DNA from: Pigoraptor chileana
Lineage: Eukaryota > Opisthokonta > Filasterea
DNA length: 41,739 nucleotides
NCBI GenBank assembly: GCA_943704495.1
Contig: CALSCR010003704.1
Location: forward strand, 1-41,739
Direction: 5' to 3'
The translations under genes were made by a program, and so were the position numbers. Within the stretch, counting starts at the first letter, position 1; each line of letters starts with the position of its first letter. Below, one piece after another: positions 20,609 through 31,909 of this stretch. The notes beneath the pieces were generated by a model. The model did no database searches. It saw only the letters and a list, made by a program, of their open reading frames with translations, and was not told where the DNA came from.

Positions 20609-21509
20609 ATGAGTAAAGGAGAGGTGGAGGCACAGGGGGCGGATGCCGCCGGCAGTGGCCCAAAGGCGGGGAGGCTGTTTGTGCGAGCGGCACATATGGT
20701 AGGTTGCTGTCGGGATGTCCCACAGTGTCGACCTGAGGTGCTATAAAGCACCCCTGGTATCGACGGTGTGGGAGTAGTTTTGCTAGGGAACAAGCGCCAT
20801 CGGGCAGCTGAAATGTGGTTCTTCTGCACAATAAAAACTTTGAAACACAAAACTCATGTCTAATACCTCCCCATCCTTTCTGCTTTATGCTGCGTGCAAT
20901 TGGATGGCCGCGGCAGACAAAGTGGATTGTAACAGGAGCAACCTTTGTCGTCCTCGTCAAGTTTCGTACAACCGAAGTCATCCACTTTGTCAGTGGCGCG
21001 TGCCTATGTGCTCTTCTCGGTGGGTAAAAGGTCACCATATTGCACTGATGCATCAAATCTGAAGCCGAACGGTCAATGTTCACATCTTTGCGATCAAGTT
21101 CAAGTGATCATTGACGGACTTCATACTTACTCTACGCACAGGCCGCGCCCTCAAGCGCACCATCAAGCAACCGCGACCGCCCACTGCAGTAGGCATGACG
21201 GGCTACGGCATGCCAAGCTCCCACGGACAGACAATTTCGTTCTTTGGAACGTACATCTTCCTTGCTGCCAACCACTATCGCGACGCCATTCTGTCGGGCC
21301 TCGGCGCCCTTCCTTCCGACAGTGGCCGGGCGGCGGTGACTGCGTGTGGTGCCGCCGCAGTCGCCCTCTCCGGGTGGGTGTCCTGGTCCCGCGTGCGACT
21401 CGGCTTCCACACGCCCGCGCAGGTGCTTGTCGGCGTCGGCGTCGGGACTGCATTTGGCGCATCGTGGTTCTATCTCTGCCATAGCGCTTTCGCACGCAGC
21501 CTTCTTTGA
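20609..21509 (+). CDS. Dolichyldiphosphatase-like PAP2 phosphatase
   Basis: Lipid phosphatase of the dolichyldiphosphatase (DOLPP1/Cwh8) branch of PAP2, expected to recycle dolichyl diphosphate on the lumenal side of the ER after N-glycan transfer. Exons 20609-20698, 20917-21019 and 21142-21509 give 186 aa. Catalytic motifs: KRTIKQPRP (69-77, the Kx6RP motif), GMPSSHGQ (87-94) and SRVRLGFHTPAQ (147-158). The last has Gln where most PAP2 enzymes have Asp, as in DOLPP1 (recalled, not searched). It is shorter than the human enzyme (238), lacking the C-terminal tail. It lies 214 bp after the GT2 stop, same strand, but with its own upstream spacing. Confidence 0.88.
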
Positions 21510-21754
21510 AAAGCCTTTGACGCATACATGGCTATACAGGGCGTCGGTTGCCCGTTTCGCTGTGAATGCATGAGTGGTGTTTCTTTATTGTTCGGCTTTG
21601 CATTTGAGTTGTGTTATGATCGCCGGAGATCGAAATTTTGGCAATTTCGCTCGCAGTCGTTATTTTTTGTTAAAACTTTTATTCCCTAATTACCTATATA
21701 TATTTTTTCACCTCTGGGTATTTACATTTGCCAAGTGTGTGTGCGATTCTGTTG

Positions 21755-24009
21755 TCACGGAAGCGATTCCTGCGTATGTTCAATGCACAACGGCGCATGC
21801 GATCCGTCACCTCCTTCTCGCATAATCCCGCCAGAAGTGCCACGCACCCACCGTTTGCACGCTTTGTCGGCGCATTGCCTCCACTCGGCGTCATACTCTC
21901 GCAAAACACGCCCTTGCTCACCGCATTCGACGCGCGACGCAATAGCCTTGCCACTGACATCATCCCATCCGTAGGCGTACCGCTCCACTTCGGCGTCAAT
22001 CCAACGACAAAATGGCACCCTGTCGATTGTTGTTGAGAAGGTCGCGCCCATGCGCACGGGGACGCTATTCACGGCCACCTGCACGGACGACCCATTCTCG
22101 GCGACAGCTGCCCTGTCCTCCGATGCGCAACTGCATTCAACAGACACACGCAGCGAGAAGGGAGGGGCGAGGCGCACACGTGCAGTGAATGGCGGCGGTC
22201 CCGTGACCTCTGCACTGATCGCACTCCCAACAACCGGTGTGGCAACAAAGCGCATGCGCTGCAGCTGATTCCCCCGGACGTAGTTTGGGGCGTCGACTGT
22301 TATTTCGCACAATTCATGCGCTCTATGTGACACTGGCGTGCTATCGTCGTCGTCGTTGCTGTTGTTGTTGCTGTTGTTGTTGTTGTTGTTGTTGTCGGCA
22401 TCCGGAACCATGGTTGCACGAACTCGGTACGTTTCCGTGCGCACGAAATGCCCAAGCTCGATGCCGAGTGTGTGGACTAACTTGTGCATGACGCCATCAA
22501 CATACGCCCTGACTATAACGTCTGCGCGGCCGTCGTGCGGCGTGGGTTGCAGATTGACAATAGCAATGTGTCCCCTCTGTACGCCACCCTTGTCGTCGCC
22601 CTTGTCGTCGTCCCCGTCGCCGCCATCGTAACCGTCTTCCACTTTCACATCCGCGGAAGAGACTGCTGCCCCGCGGTCGCCCTTTCTCTTCTTGCCGGCG
22701 CTGTGTTTGGCGGGCGCCCTTCGTTTGCGCGTTGTGAGCAGAGGCAGTCTCCCCGACGGATCCACTTGCAGCGTCGTCCCCAGGCACAGCGACAGCCCAG
22801 CCCGCCTGCACGCAATTTCAGCCCCCCGCAGATCATCTTCTGGGAGTGCATCGCCCCAATCCAACACGGACGAATGCAACGAGTTGGTGCCGTCACGGGC
22901 CTCCTTGGCACTGCTGGCTAGACGCGCACTCCGTCTTGTGCGTGCCTCTGCGCGTGGCTCCATTTCCGCACGCTGATCAGTGGCAGTTGCATTGTGTGTG
23001 TCTCGTGCCGCGCATCCGGGACGCTCGCAGGATCGACCTGTGGGACGAATGCCAATAACGTCGACGCTGCACTCGCGTATGTATTCCGCATTGCAAGAGA
23101 GACAGCGCTCCGCAAAAAAGTTGCCGTGAAGCTCTGAGAGGCGAGTTCGCGGCACGCCGGATCTGAGATGCAAACCGTCCACGTTTTGACTGATGACGTG
23201 GCGGACGATGCCCGCGTGCGTCATTGCGGATATTGCCATGTGCGTGAATGTGGGAAGCGCACTGTTAAAGTCGATGCCGCCCTCGATCTTCTCGCCGCGC
23301 TGTTGTCGCGTCCACACTCCCTGTAAAGCGTGGATTAAACAGCGAGTATGATATTGGTGTGAGTAGTTGGGTTGGATCAGTCACCGACACTCAAAAAACA
23401 TACTGCCCTGAAAACATATATTCTTCACTCTGTCGGCCAATAGACTCTTTCTAGAAATCGACGTATGCGATGCATCAACCGTAATTGCTAGTCAGAAGTC
23501 CTGATTTGCGCCGAGAGCACATCGCAACGATCTTTGTAGCTTCCGTGCATTTGCCTGCATCCAAACGGGGTTTACCTCAAAAGTGCACAAACAATAATGG
23601 CAGCAAGGACCACTCACGTTGGGCCCACGAAAATCGGGTATCCCGGCAGGTAACGAAGTTGAGATGCCGGCACCTGTGTGAACCACAACGCCGCCAGATG
23701 CCGTTGACGCGGCGCGAATGAGCGCAGCCAGCCGCCCTACTTTACGCTCGACATCTTCAGGAGTGTCGAATTCCTGAATCAGTGGCCAATATTGCACGGA
23801 GGAGCGCAAGGAGTGTGGTCGCAACGCGAATTAAGACAGTCGATGTTAATCGTTTACACTGGACTCGCTGTGTACTTGCGGTTATGCGAGCGGGCATAAC
23901 AATGGGAACACAAATGATGCATCCCTCTGATGTAATCACCCACCTCCTCTGTCCCACATACGCCCTTAAACGCGTTTTCTTTCAAACCAGCAGCATAAGC
24001 GTCGGCCAT
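21755..24009 (-). CDS. SIRT6-like NAD-dependent deacylase with long C-terminal extension
   Basis: Class IV sirtuin, expected nuclear, removing acyl groups from histone lysines using NAD. Exons 24009-23944, 23773-23618 and 23320-21755 give 595 aa; human SIRT6 has 355. Exon 1 ([16 protein letters not shown]) matches the SIRT6 N-terminus, which fixes the start. Motifs: [12 protein letters not shown] (51-62), [25 protein letters not shown] (118 on), catalytic His139 in ELHGN, zinc cysteines 147, 150, 172 and 177, ILDWED-like [20 protein letters not shown] and [13 protein letters not shown]. Two low-complexity insertions lie in the core, one with a basic KKRKGDRG stretch. After the core about 230 residues follow, with a poly-Asn/Asp run and a region I cannot assign. 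Intron 23321-23617 is large for this locus. Confidence 0.92.
22355..22396. repeat. GTT/AAC trinucleotide repeat inside the sirtuin gene
   Basis: Imperfect trinucleotide run encoding the poly-Asn/Asp stretch of the sirtuin C-terminal extension on the minus strand. Confidence 0.9.
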
Positions 24010-24714
24010 TTCGTTTTGTTGTTTCAAGCAGTGATCACCTTGATCTATGTCTCATGATTCTCATCAAAAAGTACTCATATCGTCTGAGGTCAGTGCAATG
24101 ATGTAATCTGAGCACAATTGCCGGACAGCATTTGCGATCATCTGGTACAATGATTTCAAAATATTGCCAACTGGTGTCAACGACGATTCGAAAGCGAGTC
24201 AATCAAGTACTACCGTTTCAGCAGGAGCCAATGACTACTGTACATAGCAGACAAAAATAATCAGAGACAACTCGATGTCACATACACTGCCGTCAGTTCG
24301 CATCTGACGGCCCGGTGACGGCGGCCGGCATTGCAGTATCAGTGCGCGGTCTGCCGGAGTTGACGGCGGTATTAGAGGACGGCAGCCGACACCCCGGCGG
24401 CGTCAGGCCTGAACTCATCCGAGTCACTACTACCCAAGTCCGGTCGGCTGGCACCACTAACTATATGTATATGTACTGACAGCAACCGGTGAAACGGCCC
24501 GGGCCTCACGGGCCAGTCAGCTCTGACTGCAGAATTACCTTTAATAAAATATTATGTACGGCATCCAGCCGCACAGCAATGGAGACCCGGATACAAGTCG
24601 CTCGCGAAAGCACTTCACACACAGCGCCATATCTGTAAAAAGACCACAAAACACACATACATACATATGTACACATATACAAAACGCACACGCACACGCA
24701 CACATTATGCAGCT
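24010..24714. other. Gap between the sirtuin start and MFSD6-like stop
   Basis: Holds the sirtuin promoter, the second copy of the dispersed GC-rich repeat (24285-24550) and, near 24640-24705, CA/TA-rich simple sequence. No gene seen. Confidence 0.5.
24285..24550 (+). repeat. Dispersed GC-rich repeat, copy 2
   Basis: Blocks shared in order and strand with 14218-14490: GTCAGTTC (24292), GGCACCACTAACT (24450; one base longer than the other copy), GGCCCGGGCC (24496) and TTAATAAAAT (24541). Block spacings differ, so the copies have diverged by insertions and deletions. Confidence 0.5.
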
Positions 24715-26586
24715 CTAATCAAGCACGCGGTGCGATCCATGATGCTGCTGCCCTGCAGACGTCGATGCCGTCACGGAGCGTCGGCGTGTCTTGTGCTTAT
24801 TCTTGGGACAGTTTGTTGCTGCGGCCGGAATGAGCGCGTCCGACTCGCGTGCTTCGAGCAAGTTGGCACACACAGCACCATAAGTTCTGTTCACTTTCTG
24901 CTGCGACTGCTGCGGGTATGCCTGGACACAGCTCATTGCTCCCTGGGGATTATAATGGGGATCGGGACTCGGGTCACCAACGCTCGCAAACACAGACGAG
25001 CCATCGTCACCGTTGTCGCCAGCATCAGGCTTCTTATTCGGCACTGCGCGAGGAGTAGATGCATTCGAGCGCCATCCCTTTCCGCTGGGGCCTATCTCGA
25101 GATCACTTCCGCGCCTGGACGAGAGCGCGCTCTGCTCCGTGCCCATGTCACTCTCGCATGCACCATACATGAACACGGGGATGTTGATGTCGGAGAATGA
25201 CTGGTAACCACCCGAAGCGATGACGCCCCCGGGCTCTGCCCCACCTGGGGGCTGCGCCTGTCCCTTGGAAGCACCGTGTACAAACGTGCCCTTCTTGACC
25301 TTCCCGAGCAGCGCCTCCTTCTCAGCGAGCGCGGGGTCCCTGGGGAGATATTGCGCAACAAAAAACAGAATGAATCCCACGAGAGACGCCACGGACGATG
25401 CACGGAATAGCACTTTTGCGCCGTAGTGGTCGTACACGAGGCCGCCAACGAGCGCACCGCAGCTGGCACCGAGACCGTTGTATATGCCGTTGAAGAGACC
25501 GATTGTTGTAGATCCGAGTCCCGGCGGGGCGAATTCGTGTGCATACGCAACACCCGCGCTCCACATGGCGCCGAATGTGACGCCGTGCAGGAGTTCGATG
25601 GGCAGCACAAGCATCGGCTTGTCGATGAGCGTGTACAGGAACATGCGGAGCGCAAAGCACACAAAAACGGCGTAAAGCACCCGGCGGACGCCAAAGCGGG
25701 CAATCATGTTTCCACTGAAGAAGAAAAAGGGAAGCTCGGCGACGCATGTGACGGCGAGCGACAGCCCCATTAGGCTTTCGTTTGCCCCGAGCGACTCGAG
25801 ATAGACAAACTCAAAGTTGCCGATTACCGACGCTGACATACCCATGAGGAAGATCGAGAGGTAGAAAGCGCCCATTTGCCAGTCTGCAAACAGCTTGCAC
25901 ACGGCACGCCATGACGGACGCTCCGCGGGCACAGTTGGGGTTGCCATCGAATCCACTTCCTGTCCATATATGCACTCGTCAGAGTCACTCGTGCGGTCAG
26001 ATTCGGATCGCTTTGACTGTTCATGCTCGCCGAGATGCGAGAAACCGCCCATTACAATAATAATGGGCACAACGAGGACCGTCGTTGCTGCGTGCGTTAT
26101 GAATCCATACTTGATGCCGTAGTGATCCACCACGATTCCCATCCCGAGCGCAGCGCAACCCCACCCAATGGACCCGAAAACACGCTGCCGACCATATTTC
26201 GATTTGTTCTCGCCGAGAAGACGGATCACAGCGGCGTCAATGAGCGGCATCACGGGCGCGCCGACAAGCGCATTTGCGCAAACAATGACAACGAGCCATT
26301 TGAATCCGGTGAGGAAATAAACAGCCATTCTCAACGCGACCGAGACAACGAGAGTGAATAGGAGGATTGCCTTGTGCCCGTGGCTCCAGTCGGCCAGGAG
26401 GGTCCACAGAGGGCATCCCAGAAAAGAGAGGAGCGGAGTGAAAGTTCCTAACAAACCGACCTGGGTTTTTGTCAGTCCTTGGTGCAGGTAATACAGTGGG
26501 AGGTATGGAGTGAGGCAGGCGAGGCTCACATTGATGATCAGATAGAGCAGCTTTGGCGCAATCAGTTGCCGATTAATGCTCAACAT
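24715..26586 (-). CDS. MFSD6-like major facilitator transporter
   Basis: Twelve-span carrier of the MFS_1-like (MFSD6/LacY-related) branch; 623 aa from the ATG at 26586, single exon. The first span carries CLTPYLPLYYLHQGLTKTQVG and the family signature YGRQRVFGSIGWG follows span 4. A central hydrophilic loop lies at about 190-235. The second half contains GFEFVYLESLGANESLMGLS-type sequence (here NFEFVYLESLGANESLMG) and HGVTFGAMWSAGVAYAHEFAPP, another MFSD6-like motif. Membrane spans end near residue 425, then comes a polar tail of nearly 200 residues rich in Ser, Gly and Pro. The substrate is unknown. The longer open frame to 26610 begins with GTG. Uses TAG as stop, the only such case here. 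Confidence 0.9.
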   Translation of the reverse strand: MLSINRQLIAPKLLYLIINVSLACLTPYLPLYYLHQGLTKTQVGLLGTFTPLLSFLGCPLWTLLADWSHGHKAILLFTLVVSVALRMAVYFLTGFKWLVVIVCANALVGAPVMPLIDAAVIRLLGENKSKYGRQRVFGSIGWGCAALGMGIVVDHYGIKYGFITHAATTVLVVPIIIVMGGFSHLGEHEQSKRSESDRTSDSDECIYGQEVDSMATPTVPAERPSWRAVCKLFADWQMGAFYLSIFLMGMSASVIGNFEFVYLESLGANESLMGLSLAVTCVAELPFFFFSGNMIARFGVRRVLYAVFVCFALRMFLYTLIDKPMLVLPIELLHGVTFGAMWSAGVAYAHEFAPPGLGSTTIGLFNGIYNGLGASCGALVGGLVYDHYGAKVLFRASSVASLVGFILFFVAQYLPRDPALAEKEALLGKVKKGTFVHGASKGQAQPPGGAEPGGVIASGGYQSFSDINIPVFMYGACESDMGTEQSALSSRRGSDLEIGPSGKGWRSNASTPRAVPNKKPDAGDNGDDGSSVFASVGDPSPDPHYNPQGAMSCVQAYPQQSQQKVNRTYGAVCANLLEARESDALIPAAATNCPKNKHKTRRRSVTASTSAGQQHHGSHRVLD

Positions 26587-28856
26587 CCTGAAAGATGATG
26601 ACAATGACACACACCGGTGTGCCTCTAAGATTAACTGTTCGGCGAGAGGGAGGAAGCGAGGCGACAGACGTTAGAGAGGAGCAAACGGGACTTCACGTGC
26701 GCACACTGCACGCCCGACGTCTAAATAAATATTCCTCAAGAAGCATCAGCATGTGAAGGATGAGACATTTATATATGGCCCACCCAGCGAGTGCAGCAGG
26801 GCGGCTGAAAGTTTGGTCAGGGAGTGGAGTGTGAATGATGTGTGTGCTTAGGTATGACGGTCTGCAATAGTGCAAACAACCACAAACAGCGCCAAAATCG
26901 TCTCTTCCACATCCACAGACACGTCGCGCCACAAAGTCACAATCACACCACCCATGTCAGTCAATAAAAGGCATCGACAATTTTCGCACACTCAAACGCT
27001 CCCGCAAAAGTGCAGACTGCCGTCCGATTTCATCCCCCAACCGCAACGAGGGATAAGCATGAAAGGGACAGGCCGACCAACAAACAAAGATTTGCGGTTG
27101 ATGGCGAAATTGTCTGTCAGTGGTGACGTACTTGGGCATCCAAAGGGGGCGATCATCCGTCACAACCGTGCGATCCAAGCCCGCAGCATCATCTTGGTCC
27201 GGTTTCTATTATATGCAAAAAGATTTAGACCACAATAATGGATACAATACACTCATAGTAAGACTCCCAGTATTGTGACAAAACCAAGATAATAATAAAG
27301 GAAACGCAATTGCGGTTTCCGCTGCCAGGCGAGATTACGAGCAACACTTTGATAATTACTGAGAGAGAGAGTGATCAGTGGCGCACGTGTACTGCGGTGC
27401 CCCCTCATCAGTTGTCTTACCGGGGTTGCACTAACACATCTTTCTCAGCATACCACGCATACCAAACGACTTAAACTCATAAAAGTGAAAATTACGCTCA
27501 TAAAAGTGAAATCAGAGCTTTGAATTTGCCACAATTCAAATCATTTAAAAAATAAAATGGGCGAGTTCTTGTGCACATATACCGCAAAACCGGAATAAAC
27601 ACTTCCGAGCAAAGCACCCTTGCTTTCCGAGTTGATCTTTGCTTCTCAGTGTTCAGCAGTGTACTGGCCGAAGCCTTAACTACCCTAATAATGACTTAGG
27701 GCTTAGGTTTGCCATCACCGCCCGACAGTCTGGACATGAACGCCACAATGACAGGTAGACCGAGGCGACTATTTGCTTTCTTTTAGTCACGGCTATGCAA
27801 AAAGTTATATCGAGTTGCAGGTGGATATCTTTTGATCAAACGGAAAGGAATAACATCGCGCTGTACATTACTGACGCATCCGCCGTCAGCGCCTGACCGG
27901 CCGTGAGCTTGCACCTGCCGGGAGTCACGCCGATGCCACCGCCCTCAGCGGTGACTGTGGCGTATGGCTCTACGATCCAATGCAATGAAGAGGCCTTTCT
28001 TAGTTGATTCCCCAAACCATTCGGTGAACAAAAAAGCTTCAATTCCAAAGCATTATAATAATCGGCATTGGTGCACCCCATCTCAGTGCCGACGGCGGGT
28101 CCGGCTGCCGGCGCCGGCCGGCGACTCCGCAGACTTCATCATTCTTGCCAACACTTACTCAAACGACTTGCCTTTTCTCATTGACATTGTTCGCGCATCT
28201 GGTTTATAGAAGCAGCGCAATACAGTAAATTGAGTGTAACTTTCTAACGTTCTCAGCAGCCAGTGAGTGAGTGTGTCTGAAGTGGCTGCGGCCCAGCCGT
28301 CTTGAGATTGACAGGTGTGTGACAGGCCAAAAATTGATGTAGTGGGCAATCAGCCATTTTGAGCAGTTTTTGTTGAAAATGCCACATTGATGGCACCCCA
28401 TTCCGACAATTGGGTTGGCCCAATGATAGGTTTACGGGTGTGCCACTCCACTGGCATCCGTACTGAGATGCTTCAGTTCGCCGCCAGGCTGTGACCAACT
28501 CCGTTGCCTTTCACTCGCGAGCACAGGGAGGGAGCTTCGGCACTGACAGCAGGCATTCCCTTTAAGATGCTGAAAGCCTCGCATATAATTGTGCATCCAA
28601 TCACCTGCCGCCGTCGCCGTTTTGGAGTCGGACGGGTTTCGCAGCAGTCTCGTCTGAGAGTGTGCAGACGGTAACCACCTCTGCAATTGTGAAACTTATT
28701 AGCTCAGTTTTATCTGACGGCAGTTCTTTCGATGTGGTGAGACCGATCGCAGTTGCAGTGTGAAGGGCCAGGGATGCGATAGGACGAGCGACAGATCAGC
28801 CAGGTTGGACCGAGGCAATAGGCGGCGGGTATATATGTCATTTCCAATCAACAAAA
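26587..28856. other. Longest gene-free stretch (2.3 kb)
   Basis: Separates the divergent MFSD6-like and TTL-like starts. GC-rich CCGGC-type islands lie at 27860-27965 and 28078-28135, including GCCGGCGCCGGCCGGC. A 15-bp word, CTCATAAAAGTGAAA, is repeated at about 27476 and 27498. Short frames (for example 26870-27238 plus, 26957-27178 minus) lack homology and proper starts. A missed small gene or ncRNA cannot be excluded. Confidence 0.45.
27860..28135. repeat. Two GC-rich CCGGC islands
   Basis: Islands at 27860-27965 and 28078-28135, rich in CCGTCAG, TGCCGGG and GCCGGC words like those near 14.3 and 24.4 kb, separated by AT-balanced sequence. Membership in the same repeat family is tentative. 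Confidence 0.4.
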
Positions 28857-30905
28857 ATGGTCTCGATGAGCAAAGGGCGGACGGTTGTCGCGGTGCTATT
28901 TGTGAGTTTTTGTGCCGGGCTGATCTTTTCGCGGTCTGGAAGTCGTCGAGATTTGGACTACGGGCAGCCATGGAAGAATCTCTTTGACAAGAAAGGGACT
29001 CCCATCGACGGATCCGTATACGGAAAGAAAAGTGAGCGCAAAGCCGTAACATATTTATGCTCGAGCATCAAATTAAATGCAACACGCTAACTTGACCCGT
29101 CTGTGTGTTTGCAGCATGGCTGGTGCATCCGCTGATAATAAATCCAGCACGCGCGTCTCTAAGCATCCTCCAAAGTGCCGATGCCGAACTCGTGCGCCTA
29201 TTCATTGGCGACACCACGTGGACTCCAACGACGTCTGTGTCGCACACGGACGTTGTCGTCTTCCTCCCAAATTACCCTCGAATCACGGGCAATGTCTACG
29301 ACAATGGTGTGTTTGAGCAGGCAAAGGCGAGGGCCGTGCTGAACCGCTTTCCGTCCGTCCCGTTCGGCCCCTTTGAAGGCGGGATGCGATGCAACATTGC
29401 CCGCAAATCAGACATGGCGCTGTGCTTCCAGCAGCTGAAGAACATCTTGCTCACTGAACCCGCGCCGGAACTGGTCCAGTTTGTTGAAAAGATGCGTGCG
29501 CGAGTGGAGGGCAATGGGCACTCGGTGTATGATTTCGACAACATGATCCCCCCCACTTTTGTTTTTCGCCGCGCCGCGGATAATGCCGCCGAGGCGAAGC
29601 GTCTCGAGGAATACGCCGCCGAGTTGCTCCACGCGGCGAATGTTGGCGAACAAGTGCCGGACGCCGACCGAGAGGGCGAGAGCGACGGCGAGGGCGTGAG
29701 CGACGGCGAGGGCGTGGAGGGTGGCAGTGTGGCAGTTCCCACTGCTGTAGCGGGCGTCCCCATGTACATCGTGAAGCCCGACGCCGGGGAAAACGGCCGC
29801 GGGATGCTTGTGGTGGAGAATGCGAAAGAAGCAATTCAGATTGCACTCGCAAAGTCACAGGCAAGCCCGGTGGTCGTGCAGCGGGTCGTGGATTCCTTGT
29901 TAATCTCCGGTCGGGCGAGATTCGACGTGCGCGTGTATGTTGTAATAACCTCGAAGGAGCCGTTAGAGATTTACGCAAACAGAAGGTCGACCATGATCCG
30001 CGTTGCACCGGGTGATTCGATGCCGCCGATCGCGCAAAAGGCGCAAGGAGGGTCTGCGCATGCGGGTGGTGTCGCAGGAGGCAGTGGCGATGGAGAGGAC
30101 TCTGATTACGATCCATCAGCAGATGCCAACAATGGCGTGGAGGATGGCGCCGCCCCCGCATCGCCGACACGGGAGGACGACGAAGAAGGCGAGATTCAGC
30201 CTACTGATCTGCGGAATTTCGTGACGAGCTCGATGGTGCATAAGAATCCAAAACTCATTTGGAATCTGTTTCAGATGACCGACTATGCCGACGAGGGCGA
30301 CTTCAGGAACGAGTGGGAGCAGGCGCTGGATCGCATGCTGTCGTTCGTTCCAATCCCACTTGGCCTGTATAACACCGTCGCACATCACAACGGATCATTC
30401 CAAGTCCACACGTGTGACTTTCTCCTCGACAACCGATACTCACCGTGGTTCCTCGAGTGCAATTCTGTCGCCCAACTGATGAGTATTATCAGATATCCTT
30501 CTCATTGACTGTGTAGCGTGTATATTTTCTCCACTCCGTTTGTAAGTACGCACACGTGTTTGTAGGAATCTGCATTTTAATGCATGTGTTTGTGCGTGCG
30601 TCATCATTGTTTTGTTTTGTTTCTGATATATATATATATATATATATACATTAATGCGTGTGAATTTGTGCGTGTATGCGGGAGTGCACGTGTTTGGGCG
30701 CTGGCCTTATACCCCCCTTCCCCATTTTTCTCCTTTCCGCACTTCCTCGACCACTATCCTCGGTGCGCACGCGCGGGAGTCTGCTCCTGATCTGTTTGGC
30801 GAGGTTCACAAGACGATGATGGAGGATCTTGTTTCGCTTGTTACGGGTTCGGCCAGTGGTACCACGGGCACCAACACGTGGGACCCGATATATTCTGACG
30901 GCTGA
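28857..30905 (+). CDS. Membrane-anchored tubulin-tyrosine-ligase family protein
   Basis: ATP-grasp ligase of the TTL family, which adds amino acids to tubulin or other proteins. Exons 28857-29031, 29115-30466 and 30780-30905 give 550 aa. An N-terminal hydrophobic segment (TVVAVLFVSFCAGLIF) would act as a signal anchor, unusual for the family. Core motifs: KARAVLNRFPS, YIVKPDAGENGRGM with the ATP-binding lysine and glycine loop, VVQRVVDSLLI, RARFDVRVYVVI, and near the end HTCDFLLDN and WFLECNS. The last exon supplies a DLFGEVHKTMMEDLVSLV helix that lines up with the TTL C-terminus. Two acidic insertions are present, GEGVSDGEG and the stretch coded at about 30040-30200. The final intron uses a poor GTCGCC donor; without it the protein ends at 30508 with 522 aa. 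Confidence 0.85.
30625..30648. repeat. (TA)n microsatellite
   Basis: About twelve TA units, lying inside the proposed last TTL intron (30467-30779). Confidence 0.9.
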
Positions 30906-31311
30906 CCGAGCCCGGCGATCTCAGCCCGGCGTGTCCTAGTCCCGCCCGCTCAGAGCGTCCGGCGCCGACTCACTGAATCGGTCTGACGGCCACGCCAGGG
31001 CCGGGTACAGGTGCCTGCAACCCTCTAACTCCGGAGGCGGCGCATGCATGTGTGTGTGCAGCGTGTTTAATTTTTTGTGTGGTTTTTGTTTTCAAACTGA
31101 ACCGTGACCAATCATGACAGTAGTCTTAACATGGATGACTCGAGCATTAAAACATCCGAATTCGCAGGAACATTCCCTCACAGAGTAAGAGCAGACCGAC
31201 TGTCATATGTAGTGCCAACGAGGCAATCGTGGCATTTATTACTGAGGTAGTTGAGTGCGAATCTCCGAGGGAAACAAGACCAGCGTGATCGGTCTGCAGT
31301 GGCTCGCTGAC
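30906..31311. other. 3' region with a GC-rich island
   Basis: Convergent 3' ends of the TTL-like and four-Cys genes. The first 125 bp after the TTL stop are a CCGGC-rich island (AGCCCGGCG, GTCCGGCGCCGACTC, TCTGACGGCCA), as also seen directly after the GH3 stop. Confidence 0.5.
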
Positions 31312-31909
31312 TTAGGCGCAGTGAGTGCCGTTCCAGTCGCAGTCTTCGCTGTGCGTGGCAGTCGCCGTCACAGAAAAGCGGTATGTGTTCGTCGACTCGT
31401 CGGGGCGGTGTGCGCTCACGTGGCACGAAAGGCCCTGGGAGCATCAAAAGAAAAACAAATTTTGTTAACGAATAGTTCATAGTTTTGAATCCCACATCCA
31501 ACAGTTTATCCGTTCCCGAGCACTGTTCCTGAGTACTCACGTTCTGTTTGAAGACAGTCAGAAGGGCCTTGTCGGTGTTAAGGTTGACGTTGGCATCCAA
31601 CACGCAATGGTCATCGGACCCGGCACCGAGACGCACAGCAAAGAACGCATCGCCGTCGCTGTCGTAGATGTCGGCACGGACAAGTTTCTCTCCATCCGCG
31701 CCGGTGCTGAGGGTGAGATTGCCGGCCCACGTGCTGTATCCCTTGACCTCCGCAGAGTCCGTGTCAATGACAAGATCACGGCCGCCCTTGGACGACGTGA
31801 CAGTGATGAGACTGGTGAGATACGGCGTGTCGGCGTTTGCGACAGACACAACAACGGCAAGAGCGCACATGGCAAGTGCCAGCGCGGAGACGGTCTTTGC
31901 GGACAACAT
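31312..31909 (-). CDS. Small secreted four-cysteine protein, unknown function
   Basis: Exons 31909-31541 and 31434-31312 give 163 aa with a GTGAGT donor and CCCAG acceptor. ATG 31909 is chosen because the signal peptide starts there: MLSAKTVSALALAMCALAVV with likely cleavage after VANA. The mature chain is about 135 aa, rich in Thr, Ser and Asp, with a probable beta structure, one N-glycosylation site NLTL and another NGTH. Its four cysteines (DDHCVL, GLSCHV, EDCDW, THCA) could make two disulfides. Splicing brings the last three cysteines into frame, whereas reading through the intron gives a low-quality frame. No family recognised. It shares a 441-bp divergent promoter with the hydrolase. 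Confidence 0.75.

Noticed and set aside
26870-27238. Plus-strand frame of about 120 codons
   Set aside because: Starts at GTG, no homology, composition like intergenic DNA.
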